The notes: generated by a model from the letters alone, not told the origin. A stretch of DNA of 18,249 nt from an uncultured Eubacteriales bacterium (GCA_958352145.1 CATWNM010000039.1:1-18249); one strand, 5' to 3'. Numbered from the stretch's first letter, positions 9,018-16,168 are shown. A program made the numbers and translations.

Positions 9018-9043
9018 GGAACGCCGGGGACGGCGTTCCCTAC
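9018..9043. repeat. Palindromic intergenic repeat, copy 1
   Basis: GGAACGCCG (9018-9026), loop GGGA and CGGCGTTCC (9031-9039) form a perfect 9-bp hairpin followed by CTACC. A second copy with two compensating changes lies at 15966-15993, also followed by CTACC. The hairpin has no T-run on either strand, so it is not a standard terminator. It sits between the ATPase and ferredoxin genes and may affect message processing. Confidence 0.6.
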
Positions 9044-9058
9044 CGGATATGCATTTTC

Positions 9059-9721
9059 TTATTTGATTTTTTTCTGTAGCGTCAGCGGATACAGGTTTTC
9101 GATTTTCCCTCGAAGCGCGGGGACGAGCGGCGCCTTTACGGTTGTCATTTTAACTGGCAGTCCCGTAAGCGCGGTGACGGCGTCTGCGTATGCCTGAGAA
9201 GCGAGCACGTCTTCGGGCGCGGTTTCCTCACCGAGGTTTGAGTTGTTGACGATCGCGGTAAAGGGAAGCCCGCCGGCCGTTTCCACCTCATGCAGAATCT
9301 GCGCGGCGCTTTCCGGGTCGCGGGTCAGCGGTCGGTATTTGTTGATAACGAACAGCATTTCATAGTCGTCCTCCGCACGCAGAAAAGGCGTATAGCGTCC
9401 GAGCGCGAGTGCGCCGCGGTCGTCGCCGCCGATATCCATGACGGCGCGCAGCGTGCGGTCGTCCGTGATCGAATAGGCCTCCTGCGGCAGGGCGGGCAAG
9501 TCCACGTTGGACCCGGCAAAAGCTGAGCTGATGAGCAAAATCCCGGCGGCTTTTAGCTCTGCTTCACTGTCCTTTGTGCGGAAATAGGGGTTGACGATGT
9601 CGAGATCGGCGATCGCGACCCGGTCGAAACGCGACCGAAGTTCGAGCGCGATGTTCACCGCAATATTGGTTTTGCCGCTTCCGTAATGTCCGGCCAGCAG
9701 CACGACGCGTTTGTAATTCAT
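9059..9721 (-). CDS. MinD/ParA-like P-loop ATPase
   Basis: The 220-residue protein starts at the ATG at 9721, with GGAG 7 bases upstream; the frame is open further up but without a ribosome site. It has a Walker A loop GHYGSGKTN (11-19), the IADLDIVNPYFRTKD segment (37-51) typical of CobQ/MinD/ParA relatives, a Walker-B-like VMDIGG (94-99) and a base-recognition type segment FVINKYRP. There are no membrane segments and no cysteine motif for a cluster. It lies between an HTH-cupin-ligase gene and the oxidoreductase genes on the same strand, so it may help assemble or regulate the enzyme. MinD-type ATPases do mature iron-sulfur and metal enzymes in other systems. That role here is inference. 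Confidence 0.8.
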   Translation of the reverse strand: MNYKRVVLLAGHYGSGKTNIAVNIALELRSRFDRVAIADLDIVNPYFRTKDSEAELKAAGILLISSAFAGSNVDLPALPQEAYSITDDRTLRAVMDIGGDDRGALALGRYTPFLRAEDDYEMLFVINKYRPLTRDPESAAQILHEVETAGGLPFTAIVNNSNLGEETAPEDVLASQAYADAVTALTGLPVKMTTVKAPLVPALRGKIENLYPLTLQKKIK

Positions 9722-9735
9722 ACGTTGGCTCCAAG

Positions 9736-9762
9736 CGCCGCGCTTTGATTGCTGGCGCGGCG
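9736..9762. other. Intercistronic hairpin between ligase 1 and the ATPase gene
   Basis: CGCCGCGC (9736-9743) pairs with GCGCGGCG (9755-9762) in the 41-base gap directly behind the ligase stop codon. It has no T-run, so full termination is unlikely. It may stabilise or trim the message and lower expression of the downstream genes relative to the ligase. Confidence 0.4.
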
Positions 9763-12057
9763 TCACAATTTGTTTCTTTGGATCTTTCCGCTGGTGGTTT
9801 TTGGCAGTTCGTCGCGGAATACCACGATACGCGGATATTTGTAGGGAGCGGTTTTCTCCTTGACGTAATTTTGAATTTCTTTCTTGAGTTCATCCGAGGG
9901 CTGCGTGCCCTTGGTCAGCACGACGCTGGCTTTGACGATTTGTCCGCGCACCTCGTCGGGCGCGGCCGAAACGCCGCACTCGAGCACGTAGGGAAGTTCC
10001 ATGATGACGCTCTCGATTTCGAAAGGCCCGATGCGGTAGCCGGAGGATTTGATCACGTCGTCTACACGGCCGACGTACCAGTAAAATCCGTCTTCATCCA
10101 TCCAGGCGACGTCGCCCGTATGGTAAAATCCGTCCCGCCAGGTTTCGGCGGTTTTTTCCGCGTCCCCATAGTAACCGACCGAAAGACCGCAGGGCATTTC
10201 CTTTGAAATGTCGATGACGATTTCGCCGGTTTCGCCAATGCCGACCGGTTTGCCTTCGGCGTCGATCAGCTTGACGTCGTAGATCGGCGCAGGCTTGCCC
10301 ATCGAACCGATCTTATGTGGCGCGCCGGTCAAATTGCCAATGATTTGCGTGCTTTCGGATTGGCCAAAGCCCTCCATGATCTGAAGTCCGGTCGCTTTTT
10401 CAAACTGCCGGTAAACCTCGGGATTGAGCGCTTCGCCGGCCGTAGTCATGTGCTTGACCGAGGAAAAATCGTATTTGGAAATATCTTCTTTAATTAGCAT
10501 GCGGAGCATGGTGGGGGGCGCGCAGAACGTGGTGATGTGATATTTTGCGAACATCGGCAGGATATCGGCGGCGTCGAAGCGGTCGAAGTCGTAGACGAAA
10601 GTCGCCGCCTCGCAGAGCCATTGACCGTAGAGCTTGCCCCACATCGCCTTGGCCCATCCGGTGTCCGAAATGGTGAAGTGCAGGCCGTCCGGATCTACGC
10701 AGTGCCAGTATTTCGCTGTGTGGAAGTGGCCGAGCGGATATTTGAAATTGTGCGCCGCGATCTTTGGATAGCCCGAGGTGCCGGAGGTGAAAAACATCAG
10801 CATCAGATCATCGCCGCAGGCGGTGTCTTCCCCGCGCTCGAATTTGGAACTGAACAGATCGTACTCCTCGTCAAAATTCCGCCAGCCCTCTCGGCTGCCC
10901 CCGACGAGAATCCGCGCTTTCAGCCCGTCATAACCCGCCGCACCGAGTTCCGCCTGATGCGCGGTATCGCCGTCGGCCGTGCAGAGAATTGCGCTGATGC
11001 CTGCGGCTTTGAAACGGTATTCAAAATCGTGCGCCTGCAGCTGATTGGTTGCCGGAATGACGATGGCGCCGAGCTTATGTAAACCGAGGATCGCAAACCA
11101 GAACTGATAGTGCCGTTTGAGCACAAGCATGACGCGGTCGCCGCGTTTGATGCCGAGCGATTTGAAATAGTTTGCGCATTTGGCCGAAGCACGTTTGAGA
11201 TCCTTGAAGGTAAAGCGGCGCTCGTTTTTCTCCCGGTCGATGTGCAGCATGGCGAGCTTTTCCGGAGATTTGTCCGCGATCGCGTCTACGACGTCGAAGG
11301 CGAAATTGAAGCGCTCGGTGTTTTTGAACTGAATCGACGTGGGGGTGCCGTCGGCGTTCAGCTTGACTTCGGTGAACCGTTTGTAAATGCGGTCCGCTTC
11401 GTCGGCGCTCGGAGCGGGCGTCCGGCGGACGGCGTCCGTCCGCGTGCCTGAAAGTTCGGGGATCGGTTCGCCCGTGGGATTTAAGACGATGGCGTAGAAT
11501 ATGCAGTCCTCGCCGCCGACGGCGATCATGCCGTGCGGCGTGCCGCTGTCGTAATAGATGCTGTCGCCCGCATGCAGGACTTCGGTGTGCCCGCCGACCT
11601 GCACTTTAAGCTGCCCGCGCACGACGATGTCGCATTCCTGTCCCTCGTGCGTGGTCAGTTCAATGTCCCGGCGCTGCGCCTCTTCATTATAGGCGCTCAC
11701 CACATAGAGCGGCTCGGCAATGCGGTTCTGAAACGCAGCGGCGAGATTGTAGTATACCATGCCGTGCGCCTGTTCGATGCGCTGTCCCGCGCCGCTCCGG
11801 GTCACGGTATACGAGCGAAGCTTGGGGCTGCTGCCCTCGATGATGTCGGTGACATCTACGCCGAGCGCCAGCGCGCAGCGGTAAATAAAAGCAAAATTGA
11901 GGTCGCTGCCGCCGCTCTCGCACAGAAGGTATTCCTCAGTCGTCACATCAGTCTTTTCGGCCATTTGCTCCGGGGAAAATCCCTCGATTTCGCGCAGTTC
12001 CCGGATGCGCGCCGCCATCTCTCGGATTTTGTAGTCAAGTCCTGTAATCTGATTCAA
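9763..12057 (-). CDS. HTH-cupin-acyl-CoA synthetase fusion, copy 1 (behind the predicted Val T-box)
   Basis: With the TTG start at 12057 the protein has 764 residues. AAAGGACGG lies upstream, and this start matches the paralogue's length; an ATG at 12018 is the alternative, and the open frame further up enters the T-box terminator. Residues about 13-75 are an XRE-type helix-turn-helix (RIRELREIEGFSPEQMAEKT). Residues about 115-192 are a cupin (HEGQECDIVVRGQLKVQVG, HAGDSIYYDSGTPHGM). Residues about 250-764 are an AMP-forming medium-chain-type acyl-CoA synthetase with FFTSGTSGYPK (423-433), ISDTGWAKAMWGKLYGQW, MEGFGQSES, YHTGDVAW, the hinge motif GRVDDVIKSSGYRIGPFEIE and catalytic Lys 758 (SGKIQRNKL). 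XRE-cupin proteins are normally transcription factors with a small-ligand cupin; here one is joined to the enzyme. It is preceded by its own promoter and T-box leader. Confidence 0.88.
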   Translation of the reverse strand: MNQITGLDYKIREMAARIRELREIEGFSPEQMAEKTDVTTEEYLLCESGGSDLNFAFIYRCALALGVDVTDIIEGSSPKLRSYTVTRSGAGQRIEQAHGMVYYNLAAAFQNRIAEPLYVVSAYNEEAQRRDIELTTHEGQECDIVVRGQLKVQVGGHTEVLHAGDSIYYDSGTPHGMIAVGGEDCIFYAIVLNPTGEPIPELSGTRTDAVRRTPAPSADEADRIYKRFTEVKLNADGTPTSIQFKNTERFNFAFDVVDAIADKSPEKLAMLHIDREKNERRFTFKDLKRASAKCANYFKSLGIKRGDRVMLVLKRHYQFWFAILGLHKLGAIVIPATNQLQAHDFEYRFKAAGISAILCTADGDTAHQAELGAAGYDGLKARILVGGSREGWRNFDEEYDLFSSKFERGEDTACGDDLMLMFFTSGTSGYPKIAAHNFKYPLGHFHTAKYWHCVDPDGLHFTISDTGWAKAMWGKLYGQWLCEAATFVYDFDRFDAADILPMFAKYHITTFCAPPTMLRMLIKEDISKYDFSSVKHMTTAGEALNPEVYRQFEKATGLQIMEGFGQSESTQIIGNLTGAPHKIGSMGKPAPIYDVKLIDAEGKPVGIGETGEIVIDISKEMPCGLSVGYYGDAEKTAETWRDGFYHTGDVAWMDEDGFYWYVGRVDDVIKSSGYRIGPFEIESVIMELPYVLECGVSAAPDEVRGQIVKASVVLTKGTQPSDELKKEIQNYVKEKTAPYKYPRIVVFRDELPKTTSGKIQRNKL

Positions 12058-12106
12058 TGTCCTGTCCGTCCTTTCGGTAGAAAAATGCGGATTTTCAGGG
12101 GAAGGT

Positions 12107-12384
12107 AACAAAAATGCCCGTCCCAAGACAAATCCCTTGAGACGAGCGATTCAAAATACACCCGCGGTACCACTCAAATTGCAGCTTTCGCCGCCACTCA
12201 TCGGAACCAAACAGTTCCTATGCCTTCACGCAGCAATCACGGGGAGGGTCTACTCAGCATAGCTTTTCTTCCTCCCGGCTCGGAAGTTACAGAATCGCGG
12301 GCGCGCATCACGGCTTGCACCTACCGCCGTTTCTCTGTATGCGCGTTTGCCGCATTCCCTCTTCGTCACAGCCTTTTTGTATTG
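12107..12384 (-). promoter_or_regulatory. T-box riboswitch 1, predicted valine (GUA) specifier
   Basis: The leader holds all main T-box parts in minus-strand order. The stem I base is GGCT/AGCC with a kink-turn-like GTGAC bulge. A GAAG/CTTC helix follows, then a specifier loop TGTAA, and the distal AGAGA and GGTAGGTGCAA elements. Next are the AGTAGA stem II motif, a stem III hairpin GGAAC-TGTTTG-GTTCC, and the T-box TGGTACCGCG (12172-12163) with its terminator. In the specifier loop the codon just before the conserved A is GTA (12290-12288), suggesting tRNA-Val. The variable base of TGGN is T, matching discriminator A73. T-boxes turn transcription on with uncharged tRNA. The identity as a T-box is near certain; the codon is a hand alignment. 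Confidence 0.9.
12111..12147 (-). terminator. T-box 1 regulated terminator
   Basis: GCTCGTCTCAAG (12147-12136) pairs with CTTGGGACGGGC (12127-12116), followed by ATTTTTGTT. The alternative antiterminator involves the T-box TGGTACCGCG just upstream. It also attenuates any read-through from the upstream ligase 2 gene. Confidence 0.85.
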
Positions 12385-12389
12385 GTAGG

Positions 12390-12418
12390 AGTATATCACA
12401 CTCTCTTGGACTTGTCAA
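12390..12418 (-). promoter_or_regulatory. Sigma-A promoter of T-box 1
   Basis: TTGACA (12418-12413) and TATACT (12395-12390) are 17 bases apart, with start expected near 12383. The -35 lies inside ACTTGACAAGT, a 5-1-5 inverted repeat. The bases before the -10 (GTGTGATA) are the same as in the promoter of T-box 2. The promoter lies only 45 bases behind the ligase 2 stop, and no terminator separates them. Confidence 0.85.
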
Positions 12419-12462
12419 GTGTTTTTTTAGTTTTGACAGGATTTCCCGTTCATGCGGGCGCA

Positions 12463-14724
12463 TCAGAGCTTGTTTCTCTGGATCTTTCCGCTGATGGTTT
12501 TGGGCAGTTCGTCGCGGAAAACGACGATGCGCGGGTATTTATAGGGCGCAGTTTTCGTTTTGACGTAGTTTTGGATTTCTTTTTTGAGATCGTCCGTGGG
12601 CTGCGTGCCCTTGGTCAGAACGATGCTCGCCTTGACGACCTGCCCGCGCACTTCGTCGGGGGCGGCCGAGACGCCGCATTCGAGCACGTAGGGGAGTTCC
12701 ATGATGACGCTTTCGATTTCAAAAGGCCCGATGCGGTAGCCGGAGGACTTGATTACGTCGTCCGCGCGGCCGACATACCAGTAAAATCCGTCCTCGTCGC
12801 GCCACGCCACGTCTCCCGTATGATAGTAGCCGTCGTGCCACACCTCGGCCGTGCGTTCGGGCTCGTTGTAGTAGCCGAGAAAGAGCCCGCAGGGGACTTT
12901 TTCCGACGTTTTGATGACGATCTCGCCGCTTTCTCCAAGACCGGCAGGCGTACCATCCGGTTTCAGGAGTTCTACGTCGTAGAGCGGGATGGGTCTGCCC
13001 ATTGAACCGAGCTTATGCGGCGCGCCGAGCAGGTTGCCGATCGAAAGCGTGGTTTCGGTCTGGCCGAAGCCCTCCATGATCTGAAGTCTGGTCGCCTTTT
13101 CAAACTGTTTGTAAACCTCGGGATTGAGCGCTTCGCCCGCGGTGGTCATATGTTGGATGGAGGAAAGGTCATATTTCGAGATGTCCTCTTTAATCAGCAT
13201 GCGGAGCATGGTGGGGGGCGCGCAGAACGTGGTGATCTGATATTTCGCGAACATCGGCAGGATGTCGGCGGCGTCAAACCGGTCGAAATCGTAGGTGAAA
13301 ACGGCGCCCTCGCACATCCACTGTCCGTAAAGCTTGCCCCAGAGCGCCTTGCCCCAGCCCGTATCGGAGATGGTGAAATGCAGTCCGCCCGGGTGCACGC
13401 CGTGCCAGTAGCGCGCGGTAATAAAGTGGCCGAGCGCATATTTGTAGCTGTGCACCGCGATTTTCGGGTAGCCGGTCGTGCCCGAAGTAAAGAACATCAG
13501 CATCGGGTCGCTGCCGGCGGGGGTGTCTTCCGTGCGTTCGAAATGCGAACTGAACAGTTTGTAGCTGTCGTCGAAGCAGTGCCAGCCCTCCCGACTGCCG
13601 CCGACCAAAATCTTTGTTTTCAGCGTCGGACAGGCAGGCGCGGTCATATCCACCTGATGCGCCGTGTCGCCGTCGGCCGTGCAGAGGATCGCGCTGACGC
13701 CTGCAGAGTTGAAGCGGTATTCAAAATCATGTTCCTGCAGCTGATTGGTCGCGGGGATCGCAACGGCGCCCAGCTTGTGCAGGCCGAGAATCGCAAACCA
13801 GAATTGATAATGGCGTTTGAGCACGAGCATGACGCGGTCGCCGCGCCGGATGCCGAGCGATTTGAAATAGTTCGCACACTGCGCGGATGCGCGCTTCATG
13901 TCCTTAAACGTCAAGCGTCGTTCGTTTTTATCCCGGTCGATGTGGAGCATGGCGAGTTTTTCCGGTTCCCGGTCGGCCAGCGCGTCCACTACATCGTAAG
14001 CAAAATTAAATTTTTCTTCGTTTTCAAAATCAATTTTTGAAAGTACGCCGTTTTCATCCAGCGTTGTTTTTACAAAGTTTTCACAAACTAGCTTTTCGGA
14101 CGTATTGGCGAGTGCCACGCTTTCCCGGATGTATTTTTCTTCGGTTGGTGCTCCGTTGACCACGACGGCGAGGAAAAGACAGTCGGCGCCGTCTACCGCG
14201 ATCATGCCGTGCGGCGTGCCACTGTCGTAATAGATGCTGTCGCCCTCGTGAAGCACTTCGATGTTAGAGCCGATCTGCACTTTCAGGCTGCCGTTTAGAA
14301 TCAGGTCGAATTCCTGCCCGCTGTGCTTGGTCAAATGGATTGGCCGGTTCTGCTGATCGGCCGAATATTCGTACCGGACCCAGTACGGTTCGGCCAGCTT
14401 GTTGCGAAACAAGGGTGCGAGGTTGCGGATGTCGATGCCCGGTTCCTTTGCGGCGGAATGTCCGCCGCCTTTGCGCGTCACGGCGTAGGAGGAAAGATGC
14501 GCGCTCTGCCCTTCGAGCAGGTCGGTCATTTCCACGCCGAACGCAAGCGCGCATTTGTGGATGAACGTAAATGGCAGGTCGATGCTGCCGCCCTCGTATT
14601 CCAGATAGGCGGAAACGGGCACTTCGGTTTTCTGTGCCATTTCTTCGGGCGTAAAGCCGGCGATTTCCCGCATTTCCCGAATTCTCAGGGCGACCTCATA
14701 CAGTTTGTTTGCTGAATCAGCCAT
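12463..14724 (-). CDS. HTH-cupin-acyl-CoA synthetase fusion, copy 2 (behind the predicted Ile T-box)
   Basis: The protein has 753 residues from the ATG at 14724, with a modest GGTAAG site; in-frame TTGs at 14742 and 14766 lack a well placed site. It has the same three parts as copy 1. The XRE helix-turn-helix is at about 13-71 (RIREMREIAGFTPEEMAQKT). The cupin is at about 111-186 (HSGQEFDLILNGSLKVQIG, HEGDSIYYDSGTPHGM). The acyl-CoA synthetase is at about 240-753, with FFTSGTTGYPK (412-422), ISDTGWGKALWGKLYGQW, MEGFGQTET, YHTGDVAW and Lys 747. The ligase parts are mostly identical between the copies, while the HTH-cupin parts have diverged clearly. It forms a monocistronic or lead unit behind its own T-box. 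The medium-chain ligase family accepts short, medium and branched acids; the exact acid is unknown. Confidence 0.88.
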   Translation of the reverse strand: MADSANKLYEVALRIREMREIAGFTPEEMAQKTEVPVSAYLEYEGGSIDLPFTFIHKCALAFGVEMTDLLEGQSAHLSSYAVTRKGGGHSAAKEPGIDIRNLAPLFRNKLAEPYWVRYEYSADQQNRPIHLTKHSGQEFDLILNGSLKVQIGSNIEVLHEGDSIYYDSGTPHGMIAVDGADCLFLAVVVNGAPTEEKYIRESVALANTSEKLVCENFVKTTLDENGVLSKIDFENEEKFNFAYDVVDALADREPEKLAMLHIDRDKNERRLTFKDMKRASAQCANYFKSLGIRRGDRVMLVLKRHYQFWFAILGLHKLGAVAIPATNQLQEHDFEYRFNSAGVSAILCTADGDTAHQVDMTAPACPTLKTKILVGGSREGWHCFDDSYKLFSSHFERTEDTPAGSDPMLMFFTSGTTGYPKIAVHSYKYALGHFITARYWHGVHPGGLHFTISDTGWGKALWGKLYGQWMCEGAVFTYDFDRFDAADILPMFAKYQITTFCAPPTMLRMLIKEDISKYDLSSIQHMTTAGEALNPEVYKQFEKATRLQIMEGFGQTETTLSIGNLLGAPHKLGSMGRPIPLYDVELLKPDGTPAGLGESGEIVIKTSEKVPCGLFLGYYNEPERTAEVWHDGYYHTGDVAWRDEDGFYWYVGRADDVIKSSGYRIGPFEIESVIMELPYVLECGVSAAPDEVRGQVVKASIVLTKGTQPTDDLKKEIQNYVKTKTAPYKYPRIVVFRDELPKTISGKIQRNKL

Positions 14725-14800
14725 GTTTCTTACCGCGTTCAAATTTGGATTGAACTTTCCTTTCAATACAAAATATACGGACGACCGTCCGGCGGCGGGG

Positions 14801-15074
14801 AATAAAAAGCACCCGCCTCAAAAACTTTGAGACGGGTGCTGATAAACACTCGCGGTACCACTCAAATTGCAGCCAAAGCTGCCCCTCTTCAAGACCAAAC
14901 AGTCTCTATGCACTGACGCGGCAAACACGGGGGGTGTCTACTGACCTTTCGGCTTTCGGACCTCCGACTCGGAAGGGATGGGTCTTTTGAAAAATTTCGC
15001 TGCCGGCTCGCAGCAACCGCCGGCTCTCTGAAAACGTATTTTTCAGACCGTCTTCGTCACAGTCTTTCCTGTTA
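14801..15074 (-). promoter_or_regulatory. T-box riboswitch 2, predicted isoleucine (AUC) specifier
   Basis: The architecture is the same as leader 1: base stem GACT/AGTC with GTGAC bulge, GAAG/CTTC helix, AGAGAG and GGTTGCTGCGAG distal elements, AGTAGA, stem III GAGAC-TGTTTG-GTCTT, the hairpin GCAGC-TTTG-GCTGC and the T-box TGGTACCGCG (14860-14851). With GGTCT/AGACC closing the loop, the 3' side is CATCC. The codon at the place equivalent to leader 1 is ATC (14979-14977), suggesting tRNA-Ile. The base after it is C rather than the usual purine, so the call is less secure. TGGT again fits A73. Confidence 0.88.
14804..14840 (-). terminator. T-box 2 regulated terminator
   Basis: AGCACCCGTCTCAAA (14840-14826) pairs with TTTGAGGCGGGTGCT with one G-U pair, followed by a TTTTATT run. 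The gap between this terminator and the start codon (14725-14800) holds nothing further that I recognise except a GC-rich GACGACCGTC inverted repeat. Confidence 0.88.
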
Positions 15075-15079
15075 AAAAT

Positions 15080-15108
15080 AATGTATCACACTTTGCCGGT
15101 CTTGTCAA
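15080..15108 (-). promoter_or_regulatory. Sigma-A promoter of T-box 2
   Basis: TTGACA (15108-15103) and TACATT (15085-15080) are spaced by 17 bases. The -10 is preceded by GTGTGA, as in the promoter of T-box 1, which suggests the promoter was duplicated together with leader and gene. Confidence 0.8.
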
Positions 15109-15189
15109 CAGGCGAATATAAAATTTTTCAACTTTATTCTGTTTTACAAAATTCGCAGCGGTATTTCGGTATTTTTTTGGACGATTTGC

Positions 15190-15205
15190 ATGGAAGCGCT
15201 TTGAA
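15190..15205. promoter_or_regulatory. Possible CcpA cre box upstream of T-box 2
   Basis: ATGGAAGCGCTTTGAA matches the cre consensus WTGNAARCGNWWWCAW at 15 of 16 positions. It lies about 80 bases upstream of the T-box 2 -35 box and about 130 bases before the divergent GIY-YIG start. Upstream placement would suit activation of the minus-strand promoter. A 16-base degenerate match can occur by chance. Confidence 0.3.
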
Positions 15206-15333
15206 TTTTTGGATTATTCCGGAAGGTGTGGAAATCTTTATGCATTTATAGTATACTATTCATGATAAGAAGTTTGTGTTCGCAAGCGGGCTGCCTTTCG
15301 ATTGCCAAAGGAGCGCTGCTGCGGGGAGTTTGT

Positions 15334-15684
15334 ATGTTTTATGTCTATATTCTGCGCTGCGAGGATGGGTCGCTCTATACCGGGATCACCTCGGATCCGC
15401 GCCGCCGGTTTGCGGAACATCTCATGGGAGACCGGGGCGCAAAATATACCCGAATGCGTCGGCCAAAGGAACCGGCGGCGCTCTGGGCGGCCGGGACACA
15501 CCGTGCGGCCGCTAGTCTTGAATGGCGGATCAAACGGTTGTCGCGCGTGCAGAAGCTTGCGCTGCTAAGCGATCCGTCTTGTGCAGCGGCGCTTTTGCCG
15601 CCGGAGCTTGGCGCGTTGCTTCGCAGTGTTCCGCGTGATGAACTCGACGCGCTCTGGCCGCGTCCGGACGAAACGGGAGTTTAA
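15334..15684 (+). CDS. GIY-YIG nuclease-domain protein (YhbQ/UPF0213 type)
   Basis: The protein has 116 residues from the ATG at 15334, preceded by GGGGAG at 5 bases spacing; earlier in-frame ATGs add a non-conserved tail. The GIY-YIG fold is seen in YVYILRCEDGSLYTGIT (3-19), followed by the DPRRRFAEH helix (21-29) and SLEWRIKR (61-68) with the metal-binding Glu. This is a stand-alone single-domain member of the kind found widely in bacteria and thought to act on damaged or structured DNA. It is transcribed divergently from T-box 2. A possible -10 TATACT at 15252-15257 has a poor -35. Its stop codon overlaps the first bases of the target duplication of the small element that follows. Confidence 0.88.
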   Translation: MFYVYILRCEDGSLYTGITSDPRRRFAEHLMGDRGAKYTRMRRPKEPAALWAAGTHRAAASLEWRIKRLSRVQKLALLSDPSCAAALLPPELGALLRSVPRDELDALWPRPDETGV

Positions 15685-15691
15685 ATAGATT

Positions 15692-15861
15692 TAGTCTGTC
15701 GAAAAAGTATTCACACAAATAAAGCACTATAAAGATTTCCTGAAAAAGCCGGCTTTGCCGGCTTTTTTACACCTTGTGGCCGCGCGAGTGCCGCGTAAGC
15801 GGCGCGAAGACGTGAGTGAACGCGGTTTTTTCTCCCAAAAACGGAGTTTTTAGACAGTCTC
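15692..15861. mobile_element. Putative 170-bp MITE with imperfect terminal repeats and 9-bp duplication
   Basis: The left end TAGTCTGTCGAAAAAGT and the reverse complement of the right end (GAGACTGTCTAAAAACT) agree at 13 of 17 positions. The element is flanked on both sides by AAATAGATT (15683-15691 and 15862-15870), as expected of a 9-bp target-site duplication. It has no ORF, so a transposase would have to act in trans. It brings the hairpin terminator at 15743-15768 and a GC-rich stretch. The family is not identified. Confidence 0.5.
15743..15768 (+). terminator. Rho-independent terminator behind the GIY-YIG gene
   Basis: AAAAAGCCGGC (15743-15753) and GCCGGCTTTTT (15757-15767) form a perfect stem with loop TTT and run into T residues. 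It lies inside the putative 170-bp element, so the element may have supplied this gene's terminator. It could work in both directions. Confidence 0.85.
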
Positions 15862-15925
15862 AAATAGATTGTCATTTGCAGCGAATGTTTCGCCGCAAAG
15901 CAGACATAGCGCATTTGGCGCGTCG

Positions 15926-15993
15926 CCCGACGTTCCGGCGTTCTTCGCTGAAGCTGTTCTTGCACGGAACGTCGGGGGACGACGTTCCCTACC
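15926..15993. repeat. Palindromic repeat copy 2 with overlapping alternative hairpins
   Basis: GGAACGTCG (15966-15974), loop GGGGA hinge and CGACGTTCC (15980-15988) then CTACC repeat the unit found at 9018-9043. The left arm is also complementary over 12 bases (15965-15976) to CCCGACGTTCCG (15926-15937). An RNA could therefore fold one hairpin or the other. The surrounding 15871-16088 shows no gene that I can support. Confidence 0.55.
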
Positions 15994-16088
15994 AAGTTTC
16001 AAAAGTGGATTTAAGTACGGCTGACGGGAGGTTGATCTGCGGCGTTGATTTTAAATATTGGTTTTTGGTATGTTTGCGGACAGTTTGC

Positions 16089-16120
16089 CGCCCCGCGCCC
16101 ATTTGGGCGCGGGGCGTTTT
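16089..16120 (+). terminator. Strong GC-rich hairpin with T-run
   Basis: CGCCCCGCGCCC (16089-16100) and GGGCGCGGGGCG (16105-16116) form a perfect 12-bp stem with loop ATTT, followed by TTTT. It looks like a plus-strand terminator, yet no plus-strand gene lies directly upstream. It may insulate the lysis cassette from the region to its left. Confidence 0.65.
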
Positions 16121-16168
16121 GCCTATATAGACGGCGCCAAATCTATATAAAATCAAGCCGTTTCTTAA

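Noticed and set aside
12220..13005. Plus-strand frame across T-box 1 and the end of ligase 2
   Set aside because: It runs through a regulatory RNA and an antisense region without any protein signature.
13015..14040. 341-codon plus-strand frame opposite ligase 2
   Set aside because: Antisense shadow; a similar shadow appears opposite the paralogous ligase 1, showing it follows from the coding sequence on the other strand.
12107..15074. T-boxes belonging to an aminoacyl-tRNA synthetase operon
   Set aside because: No synthetase gene is near; both leaders end directly before the HTH-cupin-ligase genes. The ligases carry acyl-CoA synthetase motifs and lack HIGH/KMSKS or class II synthetase motifs.
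15816..16130. 104-codon plus-strand frame in the repeat region
   Set aside because: It spans the putative mobile element end and palindromic repeats and reads through the strong hairpin at 16089-16120; Arg/Phe-rich with no ribosome site.
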